From IMG/VR virus record IMGVR_UViG_3300045996_001508, positions 1-41,021 of that record: DNA of 41,021 nt; one strand, 5' to 3'. The notes beneath the pieces were generated by a model. That model was not told where the DNA came from. It made no database searches and was given only the letters and a program-made list of their open reading frames with translations. The translations under genes and the position numbers were made by a program. Shown here piece after piece: positions 15,769 to 24,979 of this stretch; within the stretch, counting starts at the first letter, position 1, and each line of letters starts with the position of its first letter. The DNA is from a virus.

Positions 15769-18700
15769 TAGGTTCCACCCACGGTGATGTCGGCGACACC
15801 CGACACGAGATTGCCTTCCTTGTCAATCAGCTCGACACGCGTGCCTGTTACTGACTTAGCTGTATGGCCGAACGTGATTGCATTACTTGGCCTCTGAATG
15901 GTTCCTAAAACGTATCGAATAGTGCGAAACCCCTTGGTTAACTTCAAGACCTTTCCAGAAGTCGCAATAAGCTCATCTGAAAGGATCTCTTTCAACTCGA
16001 CACCCTGGACCTCCATGATGAACCGTGAAAGTGCAGGTCGAGCGGCTTGTCCGCCAATGCCAGTCACCCGAAACTGAATAGGCTCATTGGCGACCGGACG
16101 CAGGCCATTCTTCCACGGCTTGAACGGACGCGCCGTAGCCCCTGTCGCAAGACCGCCGAATGCCACCCAGTCAGGCGGAATCGTGTAATCGTCAGCCGCA
16201 GGGACTGGGTCTTCGTCAGGATACTCAGAAACGATATCGTTGATCCACCGGAACTCGACGCGCACCTCTCCCCTGTGAAGCATGTTCAGCATGATGCGAT
16301 CAGTCGAAAGGATGTTGCTTGGGCAAATATACTCGAACTCCCAAGTCCAGTTCGACCAAACAACATCAGCCCAGAGCCCCGTCTTCGGGGATCCCCATTT
16401 CGATGTCTTAGATGAACCCCAAAGCGATGTATCCGTCGACTTGAGTTCTCCATCTGCTACAACGTAATTCGTCTTAGTCCCAGGAAAACCGAGCGCTCCG
16501 AAGTCCTCCTTGTAAACCTGATAGAGATCCGGACGATCGATGCCGATCACGCGGATGCGAGCAGGCAAAAGGCTCTGTTTCTCGGAAGTGGTCTCAGACT
16601 TGATCAGAATCTCGTAGGCATTCTGAGGCACCTCGTCGATCAGGATGTAGTTTACAGGGTAAAGGTTGTCCGAGACATCCTCTGCCGCCTCCCATTCCTG
16701 GTTCTCAACCAGCGTGTACTTGAGCCTGTAGCCGGCGAAGTCGGATGGCTTGACCGGCATATGCCAAACCACACGGTCGCCCTCGACCCACCCCGTCTCT
16801 ACGCCTAGCGGAGGCCGCGTAGGCCCGCCCACGGTATGAGGGACGGCGCTGGACCAAGCCGAGAACGGAGGCGTCTTGCCGCCGCCCTTAACCGGCCCCA
16901 GGCGATACCTGGCGCGCACGATATATGTCTCGTTCATCGAGACGTCAGGAACGTTGGCCTGCGTCGCCTCGGACGGCAGCTCATAATAGCGATCGGCAGC
17001 GCCGGTCGTAACCTCTTGCACAACCAGCTGAATGCCAATCGCACGATAGCGTGTCGAACGTCCCTGCTGACGCAGGCGGACCAGCATGCCCAGCCTGTAG
17101 CTGCCGTCGCTATCCCGCACCATCGCCGACTCACTAGAAACAATGCTCTCGATCTCGACGGTAATAAGCTTAGCCGGATCGGTAATCAGCGGATCCCATT
17201 CTGGGATCTCGCTATCCTCGGCATAATGAATCGGCTCGGCGTACGGGATCAGCGAAACAGTGGCCTCGAACTCGCTGGCCGGCGTAATGCCATTGCAAAT
17301 CACCACCATGCTCTCGACGCCTGGAGCGCCCACAATCACGAGGTCGCCAGCCGCAATGCCGCTAGCAGTCGAAGGCGGCTCAATGGGCTCAAAAGTATCT
17401 ATTTCCCCTATGGCCGCCTCGCAAATGACCGAAACCGACTCCTTATCCGCCTTTCTAATACGAAGCATCTGCCGCTGAGTACCATCTAGCGCAATCTTGT
17501 CCCTTAGAACGATCCCGACGATCAAGCCCCCGGAGACAATAACCTGCTTGATGTAGCTCTCTCCAGACCCGATCAGGATGGTATCGTAGGCAAGTCGACC
17601 GCGATCTCCACGCGCGAATGTAAGCCATTCCCAATCCATCGTGACTTCGTAGCTTTCACGACGGAGCAAAATCTCGGCTAGACGCTTCCTGCCGTGCGCC
17701 CAGATCGCCTTGTTGTCCGTGACGCCGGGCATCTCCCAGTCTTCATAGCGTTCAGAATTGTTCTTGTTTTTCCCATCCATGAAGACGTCCATCTCTCGCG
17801 TCTTCCAGTCCGAATCCCTATCGGTAAAAGTGATACGAAGAGCATCGGGGATCTTCACATAGTTATGCTCCCATACAAGACCCCTAGAGTTCTTTGGAGT
17901 GATCCAGAACTCATCACTCTCCTTGATGTAGTCGACTGCGACTGTCCACTTGCCATCCACGACCATAGGACGAGCACGACCGCAACCGCAAACGATCCCT
18001 AGCAGATCCCAAATCGACATATCCTTGTCGACCACAAAATCGCACATCCACTTCTTCTGCTCGCAGAGAGTATGCCACTCTTCAAGATCATCGAAATTGA
18101 TGAACTCGTCATCGACCTCCATCTCGTTCGCCGGGTTCTGCAAGACGTGTCGCATGATCGATGCCGGATTACGAGTAGGCGACCACTCCCAAGACTCCGA
18201 GCTTGTCTTGTAGTCTTTGCAGATCGAGGTCACTATCATGTTGACCGTGTCAATCTGTCCCTCAGTCTGACGAGAAGCTCGGATCTTCAAACCGTAGAGC
18301 TGGCAGAAACGATTATTAACCGGCGGATCATCGCGGAAGCTGCGCAATACCTCTACGTGACTGTGGTGTAGGTGATCTGTCTTGCTGGCATCTTCAGATG
18401 TTCGGGCGATGCGGACGTCATATTGACCAATCTCCGGGAACTGAACCTTGATGGTACGACGGATCGGGGTCGAACTTTTGTCCTCGATCTGGATTTCTGG
18501 AAGTTCGGTCCAATCATTCTGCCCCTCTGGAGAATACTGAACTTCGAAATGAACTGTCGTTCCTGTGAACTTCGCAGCACTATTGTAGAAGCCGATACCT
18601 TGTCTGAAGCCTATATCTAGGCTCGCCCGCTGGGTATCTGGACGAGTGGTTAGCGTCATCCAGCTGTCCGACATGAGAAGCTCGCGACCGACCCTGTCCT

Positions 18701-19580
18701 CGACTACGTCGTCAGGAAACTGAGGGACAAACTGAGGCTCGTCCCAATCCCCGGAGGACATTTCCGTATCGACATCGTCGAACTTATCTAGGCCGGTCTC
18801 TCCGATGCGCGGGTCTCTGACCTCAACAGGCCCGATACCAAGGTCGAGCAGCATGTTGAGGATCTGATCGTCGCCATCCATCTCCGTATAAGTCGGCGCC
18901 GCCAGCGACGGGTAGATGCGGTGCTCGCCCAGCACCTGCATGACCGCGCCCTTGAGCCGGGCGGTATTGCGGGCTCCTTCGATGGAGTAGGTCTCGCCGG
19001 CCTCGACCGCCTCGCGTCCTGCCTCCATCTGAGGAACAGCCGGCGGGATCAAGGCATTCACCGCCATGAAGCCTACGGTCGAGATGGTGGCACCCACGAC
19101 CGCGCCCAGCATGCTGGCGCCCAGGCCGCCACCCAGGATAGGCGCAGCGGCGATACCGCCTGAAGCGACGGTGGCAGCAGCGACGATGGCTAGGGTGAGC
19201 CCCAAGCGCATGCCCTCACCCCCTTCAGGGATGGGGAGAGCCGTGACCACGGAGCCCTGCTTGGGCCGCACATAGGGCCACCGGGCGCGCGGTACGAGCA
19301 CGCCGTTGATCGCCACCTGCAGATGACGATCGAGCCCAGGGGCGAACTGTAGCTCGCCCACGATATCGGACAGCGTCGCCCCAGCCCGAACCTGGACCAT
19401 GGGGCAATGGGACTGGAGGATCGAGCGTCGAGCTACAACGCCTACCAGTCCGTTCTGGACGAGGGCCGGATCGTAGTCAGGAAGATGGATCAGCCCCGTA
19501 CCGGTAGAAGCCGTCAATGCAAGTCTCCCATCGCGGGGCAGTATAGGGCTCGATTGTCGAGAGGCGATTACGCTCAACAT
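15768..19580 (-). CDS. J: Central tail hub / tip attachment protein, lambda J-like
   Basis: About 1270 residues. It has the J-type plan: a ubiquitin-like N-terminal unit (GATLSDIV...LQVAINGVLVPRARWPYVRPK), a hydrophobic stretch (GLTLAIVAAATVASGGIAAAP...STVGFMAVNALIPP), the hub domains (RFCQLYGLKIRASRQTEGQ; NPASIMRHVLQNPANE; WDLLGIVCGCGRARPM), and C-terminal FN3-like units (DFAGYRLKYTLVENQEWEAA). It forms the tail tip that contacts the cell surface. Start is uncertain: ATG at 19580 has AGGAGAGG nine bases upstream but overlaps the K-like gene by 104 bases. ATG at 19400 avoids the overlap but has no clear ribosome site. Two starts before 19580 (TTG at 19604) are less likely. Confidence 0.88.
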   Translation of the reverse strand: MLSVIASRQSSPILPRDGRLALTASTGTGLIHLPDYDPALVQNGLVGVVARRSILQSHCPMVQVRAGATLSDIVGELQFAPGLDRHLQVAINGVLVPRARWPYVRPKQGSVVTALPIPEGGEGMRLGLTLAIVAAATVASGGIAAAPILGGGLGASMLGAVVGATISTVGFMAVNALIPPAVPQMEAGREAVEAGETYSIEGARNTARLKGAVMQVLGEHRIYPSLAAPTYTEMDGDDQILNMLLDLGIGPVEVRDPRIGETGLDKFDDVDTEMSSGDWDEPQFVPQFPDDVVEDRVGRELLMSDSWMTLTTRPDTQRASLDIGFRQGIGFYNSAAKFTGTTVHFEVQYSPEGQNDWTELPEIQIEDKSSTPIRRTIKVQFPEIGQYDVRIARTSEDASKTDHLHHSHVEVLRSFRDDPPVNNRFCQLYGLKIRASRQTEGQIDTVNMIVTSICKDYKTSSESWEWSPTRNPASIMRHVLQNPANEMEVDDEFINFDDLEEWHTLCEQKKWMCDFVVDKDMSIWDLLGIVCGCGRARPMVVDGKWTVAVDYIKESDEFWITPKNSRGLVWEHNYVKIPDALRITFTDRDSDWKTREMDVFMDGKNKNNSERYEDWEMPGVTDNKAIWAHGRKRLAEILLRRESYEVTMDWEWLTFARGDRGRLAYDTILIGSGESYIKQVIVSGGLIVGIVLRDKIALDGTQRQMLRIRKADKESVSVICEAAIGEIDTFEPIEPPSTASGIAAGDLVIVGAPGVESMVVICNGITPASEFEATVSLIPYAEPIHYAEDSEIPEWDPLITDPAKLITVEIESIVSSESAMVRDSDGSYRLGMLVRLRQQGRSTRYRAIGIQLVVQEVTTGAADRYYELPSEATQANVPDVSMNETYIVRARYRLGPVKGGGKTPPFSAWSSAVPHTVGGPTRPPLGVETGWVEGDRVVWHMPVKPSDFAGYRLKYTLVENQEWEAAEDVSDNLYPVNYILIDEVPQNAYEILIKSETTSEKQSLLPARIRVIGIDRPDLYQVYKEDFGALGFPGTKTNYVVADGELKSTDTSLWGSSKTSKWGSPKTGLWADVVWSNWTWEFEYICPSNILSTDRIMLNMLHRGEVRVEFRWINDIVSEYPDEDPVPAADDYTIPPDWVAFGGLATGATARPFKPWKNGLRPVANEPIQFRVTGIGGQAARPALSRFIMEVQGVELKEILSDELIATSGKVLKLTKGFRTIRYVLGTIQRPSNAITFGHTAKSVTGTRVELIDKEGNLVSGVADITVGGT

Positions 19581-19893
19581 GCAGCATAACCCCTCTCCTG
19601 ACAACTAAGCCCACATGCGTTCCTCTGTACATCATGATCCCATCCATGATCCTCTCCTTCCCCGGAGGAATAGAGGACCAGTGATGAACGCCGGGATCTA
19701 TCGTTCTCGAGACTAGCTTGAGATTGGTTGGGTTTATCTCATCGTAAGCTGGCAATTCGATACATAACTTATCCCAGCAAACCTGACGGAATAGTGTCCA
19801 GCATGTGAATCTTGGGATGCCCTTTTCTGGATCTCCCTCGACCCATGGAATATCCTTATACTGAGAGAAATCTGGACTAACCTTGAGCGTCAT
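19477..19893 (-). CDS. K: NlpC/P60-like tail assembly peptidase, lambda K-like
   Basis: A 138-residue NlpC/P60-fold protein. It has FTCWTLFRQVCWD with candidate nucleophile Cys31, GTHVGLVVRRGVMLHV with His93, and a final ETCIDGFYRYG, all in the order expected for phage K-type and gene-transfer-agent cell-wall peptidases. The usual Asp before Cys is replaced by Thr. The start at 19893 gives ATGA with the previous stop; an ATG at 19905 adds four residues. Such proteins are tail-tip or assembly cell-wall hydrolases that help DNA entry. It sits at the K position just before the J-like hub, and its last 100 bases overlap the proposed J start. Confidence 0.75.
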   Translation of the reverse strand: MTLKVSPDFSQYKDIPWVEGDPEKGIPRFTCWTLFRQVCWDKLCIELPAYDEINPTNLKLVSRTIDPGVHHWSSIPPGKERIMDGIMMYRGTHVGLVVRRGVMLHVERNRLSTIEPYTAPRWETCIDGFYRYGADPSS

Positions 19894-20378
19894 GCAGCTC
19901 GCCATAAAGCTGGATAGAGAGATTCGGTATAGTGAAAACGTGGATAACGCGCGACAGTTAGGTCGTCCAGCTCAAGCTTTGCGTCCACGCTAACGGCATC
20001 TGGGCCAGTAACTTTAGTTATCCTGTAGTTCAACCAGCGGGCCTCGACTAGATCCAAGTTGCTAATCTTGACTAGCTCGATGTCGACCGAAACGAACGTC
20101 GTCACGCTGCGCAGAAGCGGGATTAGCGTGCGGCCGACATTGTCCACCGTCATACGCGCAACAGGCGGCGACTGCTCGGTCTCGGACGGAAAGAGAATGT
20201 CAAAGGCTAGAGCGTCATATTCGTTGCCACGGCTAAAGATGCCGTCCGTGTTCCGTACATAACGTAGTGAAGGGCTCAAGCTCTCATGTGAAAGCTTGAT
20301 CAGAGGGAGAAGTCCGTCTCCGGTATTCTCCGCATACAACGCTGCAATACCGGCTAAGCTGATTGCTCTTTTTGCCAT
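19890..20378 (-). CDS. DUF1833-like minor tail protein (lambda L position)
   Basis: A 162-residue protein matching phage DUF1833-type proteins. It contains LPLIKLSHESLSPSLRYVRNTDGI, then FDILFPSETEQSPPVARMTVDNVGRTL, VSVDIELV and a C-terminal 'FPR(Y/F)' style end (TVARYPRFHYTESLYPALW). It occupies the position of lambda L between M-like and K-like genes, where a hub-forming minor tail protein is expected. No Fe-S type Cys cluster like that of lambda L is visible, so it is probably an analogue rather than a homologue. Separated by nine bases from the M-like gene. Confidence 0.75.
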   Translation of the reverse strand: MAKRAISLAGIAALYAENTGDGLLPLIKLSHESLSPSLRYVRNTDGIFSRGNEYDALAFDILFPSETEQSPPVARMTVDNVGRTLIPLLRSVTTFVSVDIELVKISNLDLVEARWLNYRITKVTGPDAVSVDAKLELDDLTVARYPRFHYTESLYPALWRAA

Positions 20379-20387
20379 TACATGTCT

Positions 20388-20744
20388 CTACGGGATGATC
20401 TCTAGCTCATGCGCAACCCGCCATCGTGTAGATGCCCGATTGAACGGCGAGATAGGAATGGAGGTCGTCGCATACCTCACCAAGATCTGCAGTTTTGTCC
20501 TCGGATGCGGCATGTCGAAGGACAGCGCTCCGTTCTGAATATCGTTCTTGAACCACGTCATCCAGGTGGCCAGCTGGGCATCCGTCCAGACAGTATCGCC
20601 TCTGATCTTGTCGTAGGCCGCAGTGAAACGGCGACGTGTCTTCACATTGCCTGCGTCCATCGTGGTTCGCAGGATGATGTCATCCGTCGTCTCTTGATAG
20701 CCTTCGACGATGAAGGTCGTGAGGGAGGCGGGCCATGTGGGCAT
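20388..20744 (-). CDS. M: Minor tail protein, lambda M-like
   Basis: A 118-residue, beta-rich protein with the M-type layout: a start with MPTWPASL, a polar middle with RRRFTAAYDK, a helix around WTDAQLATWMTWFKND, then SFDMPHPRTK and a closing TRWRVAHELEIIP. Size and position (directly after the tape measure, before the L-position gene) match lambda M (109 residues), a distal-tail component that joins the tail tube to the tip. ATG overlaps the tape-measure stop by one base (TAATG). Confidence 0.7.
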   Translation of the reverse strand: MPTWPASLTTFIVEGYQETTDDIILRTTMDAGNVKTRRRFTAAYDKIRGDTVWTDAQLATWMTWFKNDIQNGALSFDMPHPRTKLQILVRYATTSIPISPFNRASTRWRVAHELEIIP

Positions 20745-23700
20745 TACATCAGCCTATCTCTGACGTTGAACCGTGCCCGCATGGTCTTGCTCACGCCACC
20801 ATCGGCTGCATGCTCTTCCCATTGCTTGCCAATGAAGACGCGAACCCGGTACCGATCATTCGAGCCCCTGGAGCGCTCGGTCCTGACCGGGATCTCCGGG
20901 CTCGTGAAAACCTGCACCTCAGGCGGGGCCGAGCCCATGGCGCCGCGCGGGATCACCATCTCGCCGCGCTGCAGAATGGCCGGAACCTCGTCGCCTGCGA
21001 GGCCGCCACGATGATAGCGATTGGCAAAGTTGAAGACGCGTGGATCGATGCCTGTACGCCAGGACGTAGGCAGGCCGACCTCGCCACCCTGATGATAGAT
21101 TGCGCCAGTGGTGTGGACGTTGCTGGGATCCTGACCGGCCTGCGGACCAGGAGCCCCAAGACCCAAGTTCAGGCCCGCCATAAGGGCTTTATTAAGAAAG
21201 AACTGCAGCACCATCTTCTGGATGCTGTCGGTCACGCTCTTCAACGCGGCCTGCATCGTCTCCAGATCGTAGACGCCGCCCACAACGAAGTCGCCTAGCG
21301 CGCTGCTGGCCTCGCCCCAGGCACCCACGAGATTCTCGGAGATGTACTCGGCGGTAGTCGGGATCTCTGCCCGCAGGGCATGCATAGCCGCTCTGACGCC
21401 GTCTATAGGGTCTTGAGAGGCCCTGAAGCCCTCGACGTCCAGCTGGTCCCACTGGCGGTCACGGTTGAGCCGCCCGGCCGCGCCCTGGTCTAGCTCGCGC
21501 CTCTTGGCCGCTAGCCGGGCGTCCTCTTCCGCCCGAGCAAGCTCAGTCGCACTAATGGCGCCTAGATCGTATTGCTTGCGCAGCGCCTCTAGCTGCTCAG
21601 TCAGGACCACCGAAGCGTCCGTGTACTGCTGCTTGGTCTTCATGCCATCGGCAAGGGCCTGGGTGTGCGTGATCAGGCGGGCCTGATTGGCCACCCACGC
21701 TTGCGCCTCGGCATCCAAATCCTCGATGCCCTTCGCCCGCAGTTGCGCCTCCGTGCGCAGGACGGCTTGCTCGTTCTGATAAGCCTCCGTGCCTTGATTC
21801 AATGCCTTGGTCAGTCGAAGCTGATCATCATAGGCCCGAGTGTTGGCAATTGAGAGGTCGGCAATCGGCTTGACGTTATCCTGCACCTCGGTCAGATTGA
21901 ATAGCTCGGTGGCCAACTGCTTAATGAGCGGGATCTGCTTCGGGTCCACGAACTTCGAAAACTTGTCGACCCACTTGTCGACGTAGTCCTGTCTTGCAAC
22001 CATCTTGTCGACCGAGTCGCCGACATTGCCCATGGCCTCGATCTGCAGTTGTGCAGCGGCCTGGAACACTGACATCTTGGCCGGATCGAACTCGATGGTG
22101 TCACCGGTCGCGGTGCGCCCGAGCGTCTTCCTCCGCTCAAGGTCCCCCTGGAGATCCTCCATGATCTTCTGGTCGCGCTTGCGAGCGTTATCCTCTTCGC
22201 CGCTTGCCTTAGTCGCAGCCTTGGCATCGATCTCCGCGATCTCTCGACGCAGATCGGCTACGCGCTTATTGACTACTGCAGAGTCACCGACTCCCTTGTT
22301 CTGCAGGTTCTGAAGGTCAGCGATCTCCTTCTCAAGTTGAGCACGCTTCTCCAGAGGCTGTGTCGCTTTGTTCAGAAGCGACTGAGCTTCGCGTGCATCC
22401 TCCAGAGTTCCGCCCAGTTTCGCTGCTGTAGCAGACAGTTCCTGCTTCTTGCGGATGCGCTCTTCTTCGGCGGCGATATCTGCGAGGCCCTGGAGCCGTA
22501 CCCTGTTGGTGATCTGTTCATTGTTGTAGAGCTGTTGTGCCTTAGCGACAACCATATCGAGATGGGCAATTCTCTGCTCATGAGTGACGTTTTCGCCTTC
22601 TCTCAGAGCTTCCTGCTGAATCTTCTCTCTATTATAGAACTCAAGGTCAGCCGAAGAGAGCGGCTTATTCTGCTGCATCTTCAGCTCGATGTCGTTCCTA
22701 CGACGCTGATCCTGCAGCTCGGTGATCTGCTGTTCACGCAACAGCAGCTCCTCCGCTTCCTTCAACGCCTGACGACCGCCCATGCCCTGCGTGTTGCCGA
22801 GGCCGGTGACGGCTTCTGTCAAATCGGCAGCTGTCTTGGTCCCAAGCTGCATCTGACCGACAAGACCTTTGAACTCGGCGGTCGCTCTCTTCGTAGCTTC
22901 CGCTATCTGTTCGGGGCTAGTCTCTCCCTGCGCCCTTGCATCGCCGATTGCCTTGGCGACGAACCTAGTCTGAAGATTAGCGATCTGATCGTCCTGCTGC
23001 TTCTGCAGATCAGCAAGCTGCTCATCAATGTTCATGACCTCGATGTTCTGGATCCCCAATCGGAGACCAGATTGCGCATCGGTTAGGCCACGAAGTGTAG
23101 CAATGAACGAGTTGGCGCTGTCATCGACAATGCCAAGTTTTGAGTCCAGGTCATCGAGAGCGCTGCTCAGAGCCTCAGTCGAGTCCTTCGCCTGCTCTGA
23201 GTTATCACTCAGTATATAGAGGGAACCGGCCACCACGGCGGCTGCGGCACCTGCTAGGCCGAGGGCGGCACCCCATGGGCCGAAGGCCGACGCCATCTGC
23301 GGGAACTGCTGCCCGAAGATGATGGCAGCGTCCGTGCCCCCCTGGAAGGACACAATCACATCCTGGAGCTGCAGGGGCAGCTGCTGCAGGCCCTGGCGCA
23401 GATTGCCGGTATTGAAGCTGCCGGTGGCAGCGCCCAGCTCGCGCTCAGCCTCGGCCAGGAAGCGGGTCTTGGTCGCCTCGTCGATTTTCGCTGCAGCTGC
23501 CAGCTCGTGAATCTGCGCCTGACGCTGGGCCAGGGCAAAACCCTGAGTATACTTCATGTTCAGCTGCTGGAGAGAGTTTTCCAGGCGCTCGTTGTTCGCC
23601 ACCTCACGGGCTTGCAAGCCGGTGTGGTTCTCAATGGCCTGAGCCCGCAGCTGGTCGATCTCGACCCGATTCATGCCTACGGCAGCGCCGGCCGACTCGA

Positions 23701-24217
23701 TCCGCTGCAGCTCCTGCTCCAGAGCGATCCTGGGGTTCAGCTGGGCCATGTAGCGCTCGCCCTCTTCCGTGAGGGCACGCTGCGCGGCCATGCGCTCCTG
23801 GAAGCTCCTAATGGCGGCTGGATCGATGTCCGCGGTGACCGCAGTCGACAGAGCTGCGTTGCGTTCGCGTTCGGCCACGGCCAGGGCGCGGGTGGCAGCC
23901 TCTTTCTCGATTAGGCCGCGAGTCTCAAGCTCGATGATGCGAGCGCGACGATCGTCGAAATTCTGATTGATCTGCGTCGTGTCGTAGCGATTGTTAATCG
24001 CCTGAAACTCGGCGGTGAGGTCCTTGATCCTCTTGAGCCCGGCTTCAACCTGGCTGACATCGAACTTGCCAGCCGCGCCACTCGCGGACTGGAAGGCCGA
24101 CACCATCTTCTTGCCGGCCTCATCTGCAGCTGCGCCCGCAGTCTCGAACGTGGTCCGGATCTCAACGCCACCGGTAGCCGAGATATGGATCGACTTACGC
24201 GCGATCTCCGTCGCCAT
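20744..24217 (-). CDS. H: Tail tape measure protein, lambda H-like
   Basis: A 1157-residue protein, almost entirely helical and coiled-coil. A hydrophobic segment near residues 310-340 (GPWGAALGLAGAAAAVVAGSLYIL) follows a LQQLPLQLQDVIVSFQGGTD segment typical of the TMP_2 / lambda H family. N-terminus: IHISATGGVEIRTTFETAG. The C-terminus (QKMVLQFFLNKALMAGLNLGLG, then GGEVGLPTSWR...VPAILQRGEMVIPRGAM) is a family-typical 'hydrophobic helix plus Gly-Gly-x-AG-V-P' tail. It sets tail length and is ejected on infection. At roughly 0.15 nm per residue a tail of about 170 nm would be expected. It overlaps the T-like frame by 23 bases. Confidence 0.95.
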   Translation of the reverse strand: MATEIARKSIHISATGGVEIRTTFETAGAAADEAGKKMVSAFQSASGAAGKFDVSQVEAGLKRIKDLTAEFQAINNRYDTTQINQNFDDRRARIIELETRGLIEKEAATRALAVAERERNAALSTAVTADIDPAAIRSFQERMAAQRALTEEGERYMAQLNPRIALEQELQRIESAGAAVGMNRVEIDQLRAQAIENHTGLQAREVANNERLENSLQQLNMKYTQGFALAQRQAQIHELAAAAKIDEATKTRFLAEAERELGAATGSFNTGNLRQGLQQLPLQLQDVIVSFQGGTDAAIIFGQQFPQMASAFGPWGAALGLAGAAAAVVAGSLYILSDNSEQAKDSTEALSSALDDLDSKLGIVDDSANSFIATLRGLTDAQSGLRLGIQNIEVMNIDEQLADLQKQQDDQIANLQTRFVAKAIGDARAQGETSPEQIAEATKRATAEFKGLVGQMQLGTKTAADLTEAVTGLGNTQGMGGRQALKEAEELLLREQQITELQDQRRRNDIELKMQQNKPLSSADLEFYNREKIQQEALREGENVTHEQRIAHLDMVVAKAQQLYNNEQITNRVRLQGLADIAAEEERIRKKQELSATAAKLGGTLEDAREAQSLLNKATQPLEKRAQLEKEIADLQNLQNKGVGDSAVVNKRVADLRREIAEIDAKAATKASGEEDNARKRDQKIMEDLQGDLERRKTLGRTATGDTIEFDPAKMSVFQAAAQLQIEAMGNVGDSVDKMVARQDYVDKWVDKFSKFVDPKQIPLIKQLATELFNLTEVQDNVKPIADLSIANTRAYDDQLRLTKALNQGTEAYQNEQAVLRTEAQLRAKGIEDLDAEAQAWVANQARLITHTQALADGMKTKQQYTDASVVLTEQLEALRKQYDLGAISATELARAEEDARLAAKRRELDQGAAGRLNRDRQWDQLDVEGFRASQDPIDGVRAAMHALRAEIPTTAEYISENLVGAWGEASSALGDFVVGGVYDLETMQAALKSVTDSIQKMVLQFFLNKALMAGLNLGLGAPGPQAGQDPSNVHTTGAIYHQGGEVGLPTSWRTGIDPRVFNFANRYHRGGLAGDEVPAILQRGEMVIPRGAMGSAPPEVQVFTSPEIPVRTERSRGSNDRYRVRVFIGKQWEEHAADGGVSKTMRARFNVRDRLM

Positions 24218-24590
24218 CTATCTCGGTCCCTCTGCCGTCCATCGTCTGCTCTCGCTTCTCAGCCATCGCCTCGCGAAAGCCGTGATCGAGATAATGGGCG
24301 AACCTCAAAGTGTCGTCGTCATCAACCCCAACTGCCCGAGCAAGCCCCAGGAGCTTGTCCAAGTCCAAGCCCACAGGCCCCATAGAGCCATGCTGCACCA
24401 GCATGTAAGCATTCTCTTTCACTGCCGACCAGAGCAAGATCGCAGAATCGCTCAAAGCCCCTAGAGGCTTGCTATACTCACAGAGCCAAGGCTGGTCTGT
24501 CGCGCACTCCTGCCTTACGGCGTGGCATCCTTGGCAGAAGCTGGGGCCTCGTCCGTAGTGCCACTTGGCGAGACCCCTGATGCTTCCCCC
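24195..24590 (-). CDS. Tail chaperone T-like reading frame, probably read after a -1 frameshift
   Basis: An open frame that directly extends the upstream G-like gene in the -1 frame. It carries a Cys4 motif (FCQGC, then six residues to Cys, then seven to Cys) and LLWSAVKENAYMLVQ and VGLDLDKLLGLARAVG segments typical of phage T/GT chaperone tails. The only start-like codon is TTG at 24455, with AGGGGC just two bases away, which would also remove the Cys motif. Lambda G and GT arise by a -1 shift at the same map position. The fused product would be about 260 residues, guiding tape-measure and tube assembly. Frameshift is inferred, not shown. Confidence 0.6.
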   Translation of the reverse strand, partial: GGSIRGLAKWHYGRGPSFCQGCHAVRQECATDQPWLCEYSKPLGALSDSAILLWSAVKENAYMLVQHGSMGPVGLDLDKLLGLARAVGVDDDDTLRFAHYLDHGFREAMAEKREQTMDGRGTEIDGDGDRA

Positions 24591-24976
24591 TCCTTGTTCC
24601 AGAGGAACACCGAGGAGTTGTAATGAGTCCGAAACTCGACCGACGCTCCAGGTACTTCACGCATAAAGATCGACATGTTCTCTGGAGTAACAGGCAGAGG
24701 ATCATCACCTTCACTGCAGACATTATCCCAGCTTTCTACAAGCCGGGCTGCGAGTGCAATATAATAGGCAACGTCGAACTCTTGAGGATCCCAGTCCAAT
24801 CCTTCCTCAACTGTCGCCTGCATGTACCTCTGAGCGTCGCGAGTGGCGCCGTGATCGAACTCGGGCCGATATACCCTGAAGTGGAGCACGGCTCCGCAGC
24901 TCAAGAAGAGCGGATCGAACCTGGGCGCGCCCTTCCCTAGCCTCACGACCTGAGGCTTCGTCCTCTGCTTCGCCAT
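24515..24976 (-). CDS. G: Tail assembly chaperone, lambda G-like
   Basis: A 153-residue protein between the tail tube region and tape measure, the position of lambda G. N-terminus basic (MAKQRTKPQVVRLGKG), middle with helices (DAQRYMQATVEEGLDWDPQEFDVAYYIALAARLVESWDNV), C-terminal 25 residues low complexity (GEASGVSPSGTTDEAPASAKDATP), as expected for a domain that is replaced in a frameshifted G-T fusion. G proteins coat the tape measure before tube polymerisation. It starts just after the stop of the 105-residue gene with three bases between. Confidence 0.7.
   Translation of the reverse strand: MAKQRTKPQVVRLGKGAPRFDPLFLSCGAVLHFRVYRPEFDHGATRDAQRYMQATVEEGLDWDPQEFDVAYYIALAARLVESWDNVCSEGDDPLPVTPENMSIFMREVPGASVEFRTHYNSSVFLWNKEGEASGVSPSGTTDEAPASAKDATP
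24584..24597 (-). promoter_or_regulatory. Candidate -1 ribosomal frameshift site in the G-like gene
   Basis: On the minus strand the sequence reads AAC AAG GAG GGG GAA. The run GGGGG lets a GGG codon re-pair in the -1 frame, and AAGGAGGGG is a strong internal anti-SD match that could pause ribosomes. The adjacent GAA codon re-pairs poorly, so the exact slip codon is uncertain. Both frames are open on either side over more than 100 bases. Confidence 0.4.
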
Positions 24977-24979
24977 CGA

